64,000 nucleotides of DNA from Larkinella terrae (GCF_009668025.1 NZ_WJXZ01000014.1:1136448-1200447); one strand, 5' to 3'; positions 33,740 to 42,600 are shown, counted from the first letter of the stretch. Notes: generated by a model from the letters alone, not told the origin. Made by a program: numbers and translations.

Positions 33740-36700
33740 ATGAAAAAAAAATTACCTTCTGACAGCAGGGGTAGGGTCAGGTATCATCGGGTCTTCCTGA
33801 CCTTGATTATCGCTTTGATGGGTTTGCCGTTGCTGGCGCAAACGATCACCGGGAAAGTGGTTTCTTCCGAAGCCGGGCAGGCCTTGCCGGGTGTTTCCAT
33901 TGTCGTGAAAGGAACCACTACCGGCACGACAACCCGCAACGATGGGACTTATTCGCTGAGCGTACCGAATTCATCGGCGGTTTTGATCTATTCGTTTATC
34001 GGTTTTGAAGCGCAGGAAATTACGGTCGGCGCAAAAACCACGATTGACGTGACCCTCGCGGCTTCGACTCAGGCCCTGAACGAAGTTGTCGTGACGGCAC
34101 TGGGGATTTCCAAGCAACAGCGCAACCTGGGGTATGTCACTCAGAAAATCGACAATTCGGCTCTTTCGCAGGCGCGGGAAACCAACCTGGTGAGCCAACT
34201 GGCGGGAAAAATCGCGGGCGTAACCGTTGTCAATAGTCCGTCGGGAATCGGCGGCTCGTCGCGGATTACCATTCGGGGCGAAAAGTCGCTGAATATCAAC
34301 GGAAACCAGCCGCTGTTTGTGATCGACGGTTTACCAATCAACAACAACTTTGTCGGCTCCTCGGGCCGTAACAACCAAGACGCTGATTACGGAAATGGCG
34401 CCGGTTTTATCAACCCGGACGATGTCGAAACGATGACGGTTTTGAAGGGCGCCAGCGCCACGGCTTTATATGGCTCGCGGGCAGCCAACGGCGTGGTGGT
34501 CATCACGACCAAGACCGGTAAAGCCACGAAAGGAATCGGCGTAAGTATCAACTCAAACCTGACGTTCGAATCCGTGCTGCGACTGCCTGATTACCAGAAT
34601 GTTTACGGTCAGGGATTGAACGGTGAATTTACGTTTAAAGACGGTTCCGGGGGCGGTTTGCGCGACGGTGTGGATGAAAGCTGGGGGCCGAAAATGGACG
34701 GCCGTCTGCTTGTTCAGCACGATTCCCCGACGGATAAAGGCTACCGCGCGGGTGATACGAAAGTGCCCGGTGGCCCCGGTGTAGCAACCCCAACGCCCTA
34801 TATTGCTCATCCCAACAGCGTCCGCGATTTCTTTGAAACCGGTCGGATTCTAACCAATAACGTCGCCGTAACGGGAAGCAACGACAAAGGCGATTTCCGG
34901 CTGTCGTACACCAATCTGGAGCAGAAAGGCTACGTTCCGAATACGGATTTAACCAGGAATACCTTCAATGTAAATGCCGGTTACAAACTGACCGACCGGT
35001 TTACGGCGCGGACGAACGTGAGTTACATCCGAAACCACAGCGACAACCGCCCGAACCTGAGCTACGGTACGGAAAATATCATGTACCTGCTCAACTGCTG
35101 GTGGGGCCGTCAGATCGACATGGCGTCGATGAAAAACTACTGGCAGCCGGGTCTGGAAGGCATTCAGCAATTCAATTTTAACTACAACTACCACGACAAT
35201 CCGTACTTCAACCTGTACGAAAACACGAATGGTCAGGACATCAACCGGGTCATCGGGAACGTCACGCTGTCGTACCAGCTGACGGACTGGCTGTCGGTGC
35301 AGGGCCGGACGCAGGTCGATTACCAGGATGAACTGCGGGTGCGCCAGCGGGCGTTCAGCACGCAGCGGTATCCGTATGGTTCCTACCGCCGGGAAGCCGT
35401 GAAAACCCTGGAACGCAACACGGATTTGCTGTTTCTGGTCGATAAACGGCTGAACGAAGATTTCGCCCTCAGCGGGACCCTGGGCGGAAACCAGCGGTTG
35501 AACAAATACGATTACATCGACAATTTTGCTCCTCAATTGACGGTTCCGGGCGTTTACAGCCTGAACAACAGCCGGGTGCCGTTGGAATATTCGCAGAACA
35601 TTTCCGACCGCCGGATCAACAGCGCGTTTGCGTCGGGTCAATTGACGTACCGAGACAAACTGACGCTGGAACTGACCGGCCGGAACGACTGGTCGAGTAC
35701 GCTGACCTTGCCGCAGGGTGTGGTCGGGTCGGCGGATAATTCGTATTTTTACTGGTCGGGCACGCTCAGTGCGGTGGTCAGTGACTGGGTGAAGTTGCCG
35801 GAATGGGTTTCGTTTGCCAAACTCCGCGCGGGTTATGCCCAGGTTGGAAATGACACCGAACCGTACCAGTTTTCGCAGCCGTACAATCCGGGAACGCCCT
35901 GGGGAACCACGCCTACGTTCAGCGAATCGACCCGGATTCCGAACCTGGCGCTGAAACCGGAAATCAGCAGTTCACAGGAATACGGTTTTGATCTGCGTTT
36001 CCTGAAAAACCGCGTCGGTCTGGATGTTACTTATTACAACACGGTCAGTAGAAATCAGATCATCTTTTTGCCCTTGTCGGGAACAACAGGTTACAGCCAG
36101 ATTGTGCAGAACGCCGGACGGATTCAGAACAGCGGTATCGAGGTGATGCTGAACCTGACGCCGATTCGCTGGGACAACACCGGTTTTCGCTGGGATATGA
36201 ACATCAACTTCTCGCGCAACCGCAGCAAGGTGCTGGAACTGGCCAACGGCGTTTCGACCTACGAACTGGCCAACCGGTATTTCTCGGTTCAGGCGCGGGT
36301 CAACGAGCGCATGGGCGACATGTACGGTTATGCGTACGAACGGGTGAGCAACGATCCGAAAAGTGCCTACTACGACCCAACGGGTCAGAATGTGGGTAAG
36401 CTCGTGATCACAACGGACGGTCGGCCGGTGTCGACCAATGACCTGAAGAAACTCGGAAATTACAATCCCGACTGGCTGGCGGGCATCAATAACTCCTTCA
36501 AATACAAAGGCTTCAACCTGAGTTTCCTGTTCGACATTCGGAAAGGCGGAGAAGTTTATTCGCATACCTACGTCGTAGGGCGTGAAGGTGGTCAGTTGGT
36601 CGAAACCTTGCAGGGGCGCGAAAATGGCTACTACGATAATTCGGTTGATAAGGAGTTCAAAAATGCGCCGACCGGAACGTATTACGTGGTGCCGGGTGTG

Positions 36701-37060
36701 GTAAAAACCGGTGAAGGTCAGTTTACGGAAAACACGCGCCGGATTTCGGCCCGCGAGTGGCATACGGCTTTTACGCTCGGTCGCCGGGTGCTGGAAGACG
36801 CTATTTTCGACGCGTCATTCACCAAACTGCGGGAAGTGAAGTTTGGGTATTCACTGCCCAATTCGGTGCTGGGTAAGAAGCTGCCGTTCCGTAACGTAAC
36901 GGTTTCGCTGGTGGGCCGCAACCTGTTTTTGTGGACCAAAGTGCCGCACATCGATCCCGAAACCTCCTCGGTTTCAGGCGGGACCGTAATCCCGGGCGCG
37001 GAATCAGTTGCCATCCCATCGGCGCGTAACTACGGTGTTAACCTGTCGTTTAATCTTTAA
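33740..37060 (+). CDS. SusC/RagA-family TonB-linked outer-membrane transporter (second locus)
   Basis: 1106 residues. After a basic start and signal helix (VFLTLIIALMGLPLLAQ) comes the carboxypeptidase-regulatory-like domain (ITGKVVSSEAGQALPGVSIVVKG), connector LNEVVVTALGISKQQRNLGY, plug (SSRITIRGEKSLN, PLFVIDGLPINN, ASATALYGSRAANGVVVITT) and a long barrel that ends RNYGVNLSFNL. The ALGI(S/x)KQ(Q/E)R connector is typical for one SusC subgroup. SusD follows after 93 bp, with a hairpin between. No carbohydrate enzyme belongs clearly to this pair, so the ligand could be a peptide or another molecule. Confidence 0.96.
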   Translation: MKKKLPSDSRGRVRYHRVFLTLIIALMGLPLLAQTITGKVVSSEAGQALPGVSIVVKGTTTGTTTRNDGTYSLSVPNSSAVLIYSFIGFEAQEITVGAKTTIDVTLAASTQALNEVVVTALGISKQQRNLGYVTQKIDNSALSQARETNLVSQLAGKIAGVTVVNSPSGIGGSSRITIRGEKSLNINGNQPLFVIDGLPINNNFVGSSGRNNQDADYGNGAGFINPDDVETMTVLKGASATALYGSRAANGVVVITTKTGKATKGIGVSINSNLTFESVLRLPDYQNVYGQGLNGEFTFKDGSGGGLRDGVDESWGPKMDGRLLVQHDSPTDKGYRAGDTKVPGGPGVATPTPYIAHPNSVRDFFETGRILTNNVAVTGSNDKGDFRLSYTNLEQKGYVPNTDLTRNTFNVNAGYKLTDRFTARTNVSYIRNHSDNRPNLSYGTENIMYLLNCWWGRQIDMASMKNYWQPGLEGIQQFNFNYNYHDNPYFNLYENTNGQDINRVIGNVTLSYQLTDWLSVQGRTQVDYQDELRVRQRAFSTQRYPYGSYRREAVKTLERNTDLLFLVDKRLNEDFALSGTLGGNQRLNKYDYIDNFAPQLTVPGVYSLNNSRVPLEYSQNISDRRINSAFASGQLTYRDKLTLELTGRNDWSSTLTLPQGVVGSADNSYFYWSGTLSAVVSDWVKLPEWVSFAKLRAGYAQVGNDTEPYQFSQPYNPGTPWGTTPTFSESTRIPNLALKPEISSSQEYGFDLRFLKNRVGLDVTYYNTVSRNQIIFLPLSGTTGYSQIVQNAGRIQNSGIEVMLNLTPIRWDNTGFRWDMNINFSRNRSKVLELANGVSTYELANRYFSVQARVNERMGDMYGYAYERVSNDPKSAYYDPTGQNVGKLVITTDGRPVSTNDLKKLGNYNPDWLAGINNSFKYKGFNLSFLFDIRKGGEVYSHTYVVGREGGQLVETLQGRENGYYDNSVDKEFKNAPTGTYYVVPGVVKTGEGQFTENTRRISAREWHTAFTLGRRVLEDAIFDASFTKLREVKFGYSLPNSVLGKKLPFRNVTVSLVGRNLFLWTKVPHIDPETSSVSGGTVIPGAESVAIPSARNYGVNLSFNL

Positions 37061-37063
37061 AGG

Positions 37064-37137
37064 GTTGAATGGTTAGAAATGGTTGAAAGGCCTGACACTT
37101 CGGTAATCATTTAACCATTTTTAACCATCCGACCATC
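37064..37137. repeat. Hairpin of ATGGTTGAA-type units between the second susC and susD
   Basis: GGTTGAATGGTTAGAAATGG on the left and TTTAACCATTTTTAACCATC on the right pair imperfectly around a mixed loop. The units match those at 7305-7426. As in the first locus, the hairpin exactly fills the susC-susD gap. Confidence 0.75.
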
Positions 37138-37153
37138 AAAACATAGCATTCTT

Positions 37154-38635
37154 ATGAAAAAAACATACATCCAACTCATCGCTTGTCTGGCGCTTCTGAT
37201 CGCTGTCGGTACGTCCTGCGACAATAATTTTGAGGAAGTCAACACCAACCCGAACGTCCCGAATACCGTGACGCCGGATTTATTGCTGCCGAACATCATC
37301 CGGTCGACGGTGAACGAAAACATGGGAACGGCCTGGGGTATCGGCAACATTGTCATGCAGTATACGGCTAAGATTCAGTTCGTTAACGAAGACCGGTATT
37401 TGTGGGGAGAACAAAACGGGATCTGGAATACCACGTACTCGACGCTCCGCGAAGTGCAGAATATGTACAACATTGCATCGGCGACCACCCCGGTTCAGAA
37501 AAATTATCAGGGTATTGCGCTGGTCATGAAGTCGTGGATGATGTCGCTGGTGACGGATGCCTACGGTGACGCGCCGTACTCGGAAGCGACCAAAGGAAAA
37601 GACAAAGCATTTTTTCCAAAATACGATACGCAGGAAGCCATTTACAACGGCATTCTGAAGGATCTGACGGATGCGAACGCGCTGCTGGCACCCGAAAATG
37701 GCGCGGTCAACGGGGATATTCTGTTTGGGGGAGATGTGTCGAAATGGAAGAAAATGGCCAATTCGCTCCGGCTGCGGTATCTGATGCGGATTTCGAACCG
37801 GCGCGATGTCAAGGCAGATCTGCAGGCTATTCTCAGCAACCCAACGGCGACACCGGTTTTCACCGCGAACGCCGATAATGCGGCTCTGCGCTACCTGCCG
37901 ACGGTGCCGAACCAGTTTCCGCTGTATACCTCGCGGGTGGGTTCGTTCGACGAGTTCCGGTTGGGTAAAACCCTGGGCGACAAACTGGCCCAACTGAATG
38001 ACCCGCGTCTGATGATTTTCGCCCGCCCGACGGTTGCTTCGGTGGCGGCCGGAAAACCGGCGTACGTGGGTGTTCCGAATGGTCTGGACGACGTAACCGC
38101 CCTAACTTATAACGGGGGGGCGCAGAACGTTTCCCGCGTGGGAGCAACGTATTACATCGACGGTTTTGGTACGCCCACCGACGCGAATCTGAACATTGCC
38201 CGGGGAATCATCATGACCTATGCCGAGTTGCAATTTATCCTGGCCGAAGCCGCTCAGAAAAAGCTGATTACGGGCGATGCCAAGAGCTATTACGAAAAAG
38301 GCATTACGGCATCGTTTGGCTTTTACAGCCTGGACGTTCCGGCGGGTTACCTGGCGCAGCCGGATGTTGCGTTTACCGAAGCAAAAGCGCTGGAGTTGAT
38401 TGGAACTCAGAAATGGATTTCGTTATTTTACAGCGGCCTGGAAGGGTGGTTCGACTGGCGCCGGACGGGCTTTCCCGCCCTCAAACCGGGCGTTTCGAAC
38501 CTGAACCAAAACCGCATCCCGGTGCGGTTTCAGTACCCGAGTTCAGAACTCAGCCTGAACAAAGCCGCCACCGAAGAAGCCATCACCCGCCAGGGCGCCA
38601 ACGATATCAACACCCTGGTGTGGTGGGACAAATAA
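37154..38635 (+). CDS. SusD-like outer-membrane lipoprotein (SusD/RagB superfamily)
   Basis: 493 residues with lipobox VGTSC at residues 18-22. Blocks typical of this SusD subgroup: FEEVNTNPNVPNTVTPDLLLPNI, YQGIALVMKSWMMSLVTDAYGDAPYSEA, GDVSKWKKMANSLRLRYLMRISNR, FILAEAAQKKLITGDAKSYYEKGI, and C-terminal SGLEGWFDWRRTGFPAL. It partners the SusC just upstream for surface capture and import. It belongs to the branch that carries NTNPN and WFDWRRTG, different from the SusD at 27271, so the two loci are not recent duplicates. Confidence 0.94.
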   Translation: MKKTYIQLIACLALLIAVGTSCDNNFEEVNTNPNVPNTVTPDLLLPNIIRSTVNENMGTAWGIGNIVMQYTAKIQFVNEDRYLWGEQNGIWNTTYSTLREVQNMYNIASATTPVQKNYQGIALVMKSWMMSLVTDAYGDAPYSEATKGKDKAFFPKYDTQEAIYNGILKDLTDANALLAPENGAVNGDILFGGDVSKWKKMANSLRLRYLMRISNRRDVKADLQAILSNPTATPVFTANADNAALRYLPTVPNQFPLYTSRVGSFDEFRLGKTLGDKLAQLNDPRLMIFARPTVASVAAGKPAYVGVPNGLDDVTALTYNGGAQNVSRVGATYYIDGFGTPTDANLNIARGIIMTYAELQFILAEAAQKKLITGDAKSYYEKGITASFGFYSLDVPAGYLAQPDVAFTEAKALELIGTQKWISLFYSGLEGWFDWRRTGFPALKPGVSNLNQNRIPVRFQYPSSELSLNKAATEEAITRQGANDINTLVWWDK

Positions 38636-38639
38636 TTCA

Positions 38640-38701
38640 TTTAGTGATTGTGTGAATGAGTGATTGAGTGAATACTTATGCTTTATTCACTCAATCACTC
38701 A
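38640..38701. repeat. Hairpin of GAGTGATTGAGTGAAT units after the second susD
   Basis: GAGTGATTGAGTGAATA (about 38658-38674) pairs perfectly with TATTCACTCAATCACTC (about 38684-38700); the units equal those at 28753-28826. It lies between susD and the diiron oxygenase gene and may serve as terminator or processing site. Confidence 0.8.
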
Positions 38702-38717
38702 ATAGCTAAACCACTCA

Positions 38718-39290
38718 ATGCCAATGACTACCGAGCAAACGATTTCTGAAATAACCGGGCTGTTTGAGCAGCATGGTTCCGATGATTATTACGGCGAACC
38801 CGTTTCGCAGCTGGAACACATGCTGCAGTCGGCAATGCTGGCCGAGCGCGCCGGAGCCGATGATGAAACGATCATTGCGGCTTTTCTGCACGACATTGGT
38901 CATTTGCTGCCGTCGGATCTGGCGGAAGATCACATGGACGATTACGGGCGCGTCGATCACGAAAAGCTGGGGGCCGACTGGCTGCGCGAACGCGGTTTTT
39001 CGGAGAAAGTGGCTCAACTCATTGAACATCACGTGAATGCCAAGCGGTATCTGACGTTCAAGCATCCGGCGTATTTCAACAAGCTCTCGGAAGCCAGCCT
39101 GAAAACGCTGGAGTTTCAGGGCGGACCGATGTCGGCCACCGAAGCGCAGGAATTTGAAACGAACCCATATTTCCGGGGAATATTACAGGTGCGTGGCTGG
39201 GATGAGCTGGCCAAGGAAACCAATCTGGAAATGCCGCCGGTCGGGAAGTATCTCGAACTTACCCGGAAGTATCTGGAAGATAGCAAATAA
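38718..39290 (+). CDS. PhnZ-like HD-domain mixed-valence diiron oxygenase
   Basis: 190 residues. From ATG 38718 the ligand set of PhnZ falls into place: Y24 and E27 (DYYGE), H34 in QLEH, H58-D59 and H62 in LHDIGH, H81 in DHEKLG, H104 in IEHHV, K109 in NAKRYL and D162 in GWDELA. PhnZ cleaves the C-P bond of 2-amino-1-hydroxyethylphosphonate with oxygen; relatives act on other alcohols next to phosphonate or on inositol. The hydroxylating partner PhnY is not in the window. The gene lies 82 bp behind susD and has its own terminator. Chemistry is well supported, substrate is open. Confidence 0.85.
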   Translation: MPMTTEQTISEITGLFEQHGSDDYYGEPVSQLEHMLQSAMLAERAGADDETIIAAFLHDIGHLLPSDLAEDHMDDYGRVDHEKLGADWLRERGFSEKVAQLIEHHVNAKRYLTFKHPAYFNKLSEASLKTLEFQGGPMSATEAQEFETNPYFRGILQVRGWDELAKETNLEMPPVGKYLELTRKYLEDSK

Positions 39291-39321
39291 GAAAAGCTCC
39301 GGTATTGGACCGGAGCTTTTC
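39291..39321 (+). terminator. Terminator after the PhnZ-like gene
   Basis: GAAAAGCTCCGG (39291-39302) and CCGGAGCTTTTC (39310-39321) form a 12-bp stem with a T-run on the plus strand, directly after the stop codon. Confidence 0.9.
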
Positions 39322-39395
39322 ATTTATGAAAAAGAAATAGCGAATACGGAATTTTGAAATCGGACTCCTTTGCTATTCAATATTCGATATTTACA

Positions 39396-40448
39396 TTACG
39401 CAGCAATCCGCAGCTCCGGCTGTTCAGGAAGCAGCATCGGCTCGATGACACTGGTCAGTCGCTCGCGGAGGAAACCTTTCTGCAAATAGGAGGGGAGCTT
39501 GGCAATCAACTGTTTATAGCCCTGAATCCCCAGTGCTTTGGCAATATAAGCTTCGTGTACGGCATTGATGTGCGACACGATATTGACCAGACTTTCGTGG
39601 AACTGCCGAACGTCGATCTCCGACTCTACAAACCGCTCGATCTCGCGGTTGGTCGACGAAATCCGCAGGCGGCTCAGGGCGTCGAAATAAGTCGTATAAC
39701 CAATCTGTTTGCCCAGTTGCTTGTATTGATCTAGGCCGAACTTCTGCAAAATCTTACCGGTTTTTTCACTCCGTAACGCCGTTTTCGGGTTGTTCTGAAT
39801 TGCCTGCCGCAAGGCTTTGATGCGCCGGTCGCGGGAGGTTTTCAGAAACTGGGCAATCTCAATCTGCGCGGCCGATTCCCGCGAAGGCAGGTTCAGGTCC
39901 GGTTTCGCAATATCGAATTTTGCCAGCGGGAGCCGCATCGTGCGGTATCCGTTCAAGGGACCCGAAGCGTAAAAACCGATCGAAGCCGGGTAATAGCCGC
40001 GTACGACCATGTTTCCGATTCGCCGACGAATGATCTCTTCGTTGCTGATCGGTTCACCCATCGTATGCAGAAAAGCCCGTACGCTGAACAAGACGCTGTA
40101 ATATGCCTGCGGGAACGTCCAGTGCAACGAACTTTGCAAATACTGATTGTCGTTGACCACCGGCGTAATCCGAAGTGCGTATTCGGCACTCCAGCTATTC
40201 AGCAACAACTTTTCCAGCGCCTTGCGTTGCTCGTCGGAAACGGCGGGCGCAAAATCCTGAAACAACGGAAAACGGCGCAGATCGAACAGGTCGTCCTGCC
40301 GCTGAATGTGAAAATCAATCGCGAAGAAGTGGTTCAGAAACACCTGCGCCGGAATGGATTTTCGCCATGTTTCGTCCACGGGTTGAGCCGGTGAAAACGG
40401 TACCAGTTTACCCTCTTGAGTTGTCGACTTTTCTGTGTTCTCGTTCAT
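39396..40448 (-). CDS. Hypothetical helical protein (350 residues)
   Basis: No signal peptide; predominantly helical and charged. Residues 105-150 (SLHWTFPQAYYSVLFSVRAFLHTMGE) resemble the helix pair of HEPN-type domains, but a clear Rx4-6H motif is not evident, so this is only a resemblance. Later parts include basic LKTSRDRRIKALRQAIQ and RERLTSVIEPMLLPEQPE. I do not recognise a family. The gene stands alone, convergent with the PhnZ-like gene and divergent from the BlaI gene. Confidence 0.6.
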   Translation of the reverse strand: MNENTEKSTTQEGKLVPFSPAQPVDETWRKSIPAQVFLNHFFAIDFHIQRQDDLFDLRRFPLFQDFAPAVSDEQRKALEKLLLNSWSAEYALRITPVVNDNQYLQSSLHWTFPQAYYSVLFSVRAFLHTMGEPISNEEIIRRRIGNMVVRGYYPASIGFYASGPLNGYRTMRLPLAKFDIAKPDLNLPSRESAAQIEIAQFLKTSRDRRIKALRQAIQNNPKTALRSEKTGKILQKFGLDQYKQLGKQIGYTTYFDALSRLRISSTNREIERFVESEIDVRQFHESLVNIVSHINAVHEAYIAKALGIQGYKQLIAKLPSYLQKGFLRERLTSVIEPMLLPEQPELRIAA

Positions 40449-40707
40449 ATAATTAGAACGAAAAAAACGTCCGCTTTGTTCAAAGGTGCAGAATTATTTT
40501 ACGAATGTAATGTATTGATAATCAATATATTAAAATCTATTTTTTGAGGTCGGATCAGCTTTTGAAAATGATGCCTGAAAAGTCGCTTTTTATTCGGTAA
40601 AAACTGCTTTTGCCGGTGCGGTTTTCAGCCCGGCCCGGCCCGGTTTTGATCCTTCATTTTTACCCCGCATTTACTAGATTTGTATCTTTTAACGTATTTT
40701 AACGTTA

Positions 40708-40747
40708 TATAACTGATTAATACGTTGTATAACTGAAAAATGCGTTA
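40708..40747 (+). promoter_or_regulatory. Tandem 20-bp repeat, probable BlaI-type operator
   Basis: TATAACTGATTAATACGTTG (40708-40727) is followed at once by TATAACTGAAAAATGCGTTA (40728-40747), 14 of 20 or more positions equal. Upstream, TTTTAACGTATTTTAACG forms another short repeat. The block ends 12 bp before the BlaI-like ATG, the position expected for an autorepressor site. Confidence 0.6.
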
Positions 40748-40759
40748 TAGCTTTGGTTC

Positions 40760-41149
40760 ATGGAACAGCTGACCAAAACGGAAGAGAAAGTGATGCAAAT
40801 TCTTTGGACCATCAAAAAAGGATTTGTCAAGGACGTTATCGATGGCATGCCCGACCCGAAACCGCCGTACAACACGATTTCGTCGCTCATTCGGATTCTG
40901 GAGAAAAAGGGATTTGTGGGGCATAAGGCTTACGGCAAAACTCACGAATATTTTCCGACGGTTTCGAAGCTGGGGTACCGAAGGTTTACATTCACTCATT
41001 TTCTGACGAACTACTTTGAAGGGTCGCCGGAAAAGGTCGTTTCATTTATGGTGAACGAAGAAAAACTGAGCTCTTCGGACATTCAGCGAATCGTGGAAAT
41101 GCTGGATAAGGAAGAAACCGATCCGACCCAAACCGGCCATGCTGACTGA
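40760..41149 (+). CDS. BlaI/MecI/CopY-family repressor
   Basis: A 129-residue winged-helix repressor: LTKTEEKVMQILWTIKKGFVKDVIDGMPD, then PPYNTISSLIRILEKKGFVGHKAYGKTHEYFP, the classical BlaI DNA-binding domain, followed by a C-terminal dimerisation helix (SSDIQRIVEMLDKEE). In the beta-lactam systems this repressor is inactivated when the partner M56 protease senses its ligand. Here the partner gene overlaps by 11 bp, so the two are one operon. No beta-lactamase gene is near, so the regulated genes are unknown. Confidence 0.93.
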   Translation: MEQLTKTEEKVMQILWTIKKGFVKDVIDGMPDPKPPYNTISSLIRILEKKGFVGHKAYGKTHEYFPTVSKLGYRRFTFTHFLTNYFEGSPEKVVSFMVNEEKLSSSDIQRIVEMLDKEETDPTQTGHAD

Positions 41150-42572
41150 TCTGTTCATTTATCTGGCCCAGGGAACGGTTGCGCTGACGGTTTTTGCCCT
41201 GCCTTACCGGTTTTTCTTCAGCCGCCTGACGTACTTTCAGTGGAATCGCTTCTATTTGCTCGGTAGCGCACTGCTGAGCCTGCTCATTCCCTTCGGACCA
41301 ATGCCAGACCTGTTGAGCCCCGGCGAAGCCACAGAAGCGGTTTTTGGGCTAAATCGGGTGGAATCCAGCCAATCGGCCGGGGAGTTATTGCTGACGGAAA
41401 CCACCACGCCGACGGGATTTTCCGCGATTGACCTGGGCGCAGTTCTGCTAATTTTATACGGACTTGGCTGTCTGTATAAAACCGCCCGTTTCTTTCGAAA
41501 TCTGAGCGCGATTTTCAACGTCATTCGAACCAGCCGGAAAATAGAATCGGGAAGTTATTCCTCCATTTATGGCCAGTCGCGGTTGCCGACTTTCTCATTT
41601 CTGAACGGCATTTTTCTCAACTTCGATGATCATTCTTTGACTGAAGAAGATCGGGTGCAGGTTCTGCAACACGAGCGGCTTCATGTCAGGCATCGACACA
41701 CGCTGGATTTGCTTTTGGTTGAAATCCTCGGCATCGTCTTCTGGTTCAATCCGGTTGTGCCGTATTTCAGTCGGTCGATTCGGCTGGTGCACGAATATTT
41801 CGTCGATTCAAGGATGGCCCGCAGCGGAAAAAATGTCCGGACATACGGCTATTTGCTCCTGAAGTTAACCCTGCAACAATCTCCGAATTCGCTGGTACAT
41901 TCTTTCTCGACGAAGCCCATTTTTCTGCGTATTCAAATGCTTACTCAAACTCCTTCCAAACCCATGCAAAAGCTGACTTTTCTGCTCATTTTGCCCGTTC
42001 TGGTACTCACAACGGCGTTATGCTCCTTTTTCCAACCCGCCGAATCCCGCCCGGGGGTTTTACCTCCCACCGGAAAACCGGTACATGGGACGCCCATCGG
42101 ACGGATTACCTGGAAAGGAAATACGGTTTATCCAACGGCGGAATTGAATAAAACACTGGGCGTAAAACCGGGCGATCGCTACGATAAAAAGGATTTTAAC
42201 GACCATCTTTTTAACCGTCTCGGGACGGATGTTGCATCCCTGTACATGGACAAAGGCTATTTGTATTTCAACATCGACGTGAAAGAAAACCGGGTGGGTG
42301 CGCGGGTTAATCTGGAGCTGACGGTTTTTGAAGGGCATCCCGCTACCATCGGAAAAGTGGTCGTGAAAGGCAATAAAAAAGTGGCTACCAATAGCATTCT
42401 CGCAGCCATTCCCGTCCAGCCGGGCGATTTATTTAACCGTTCCAAATTGATTAAATCCCAGCAGATTCTCGCCGAAATGGGGCCATTTAATCCGACAAAA
42501 ATTGGCATTAATCCGATTCCGAACCAACAGACAAAAACCGTTGATCTGGAATATGTGCTGGTGGAAAACTAA
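41139..42572 (+). CDS. BlaR1-type M56 membrane metallopeptidase with C-terminal POTRA-like domains
   Basis: 477 residues. Membrane helices lie at about 5-26, 37-55, 98-116 and 195-212. The zinc site is HERLH (H178, E179, H182) with VHEYFVDSRMA (E219, D223) downstream, as in M56 peptidases. A last helix (276-296, LTFLLILPVLVLTTALCSFF) sends the remainder to the periplasm. That remainder is two repeats: 318-398 (GRITWKGNTVYPTAELNKTL, GVKPGDRYDKKDF, LYMDKGYLYFNIDVKE) and 402-475 (IGKVVVKGNKKVATNSI, AAIPVQPGDLFNRSKL). Both look like POTRA domains of BamA/Omp85 proteins. Bacteroidota M56 proteins more often end in TonB-like or other domains. Confidence 0.85.
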   Translation: MLTDLFIYLAQGTVALTVFALPYRFFFSRLTYFQWNRFYLLGSALLSLLIPFGPMPDLLSPGEATEAVFGLNRVESSQSAGELLLTETTTPTGFSAIDLGAVLLILYGLGCLYKTARFFRNLSAIFNVIRTSRKIESGSYSSIYGQSRLPTFSFLNGIFLNFDDHSLTEEDRVQVLQHERLHVRHRHTLDLLLVEILGIVFWFNPVVPYFSRSIRLVHEYFVDSRMARSGKNVRTYGYLLLKLTLQQSPNSLVHSFSTKPIFLRIQMLTQTPSKPMQKLTFLLILPVLVLTTALCSFFQPAESRPGVLPPTGKPVHGTPIGRITWKGNTVYPTAELNKTLGVKPGDRYDKKDFNDHLFNRLGTDVASLYMDKGYLYFNIDVKENRVGARVNLELTVFEGHPATIGKVVVKGNKKVATNSILAAIPVQPGDLFNRSKLIKSQQILAEMGPFNPTKIGINPIPNQQTKTVDLEYVLVEN

Positions 42573-42600
42573 GCCTTGATTTGGTTGCTGAATTTTTAGC

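Noticed and set aside
34949-35641. Minus-strand open frame (230 codons) inside the second susC
   Set aside because: Valine- and arginine-rich antisense shadow of the barrel region.
38718-39290. Generic HD phosphohydrolase
   Set aside because: Y24/E27 and the remaining PhnZ-specific residues are all present, so a diiron oxygenase is the better call.
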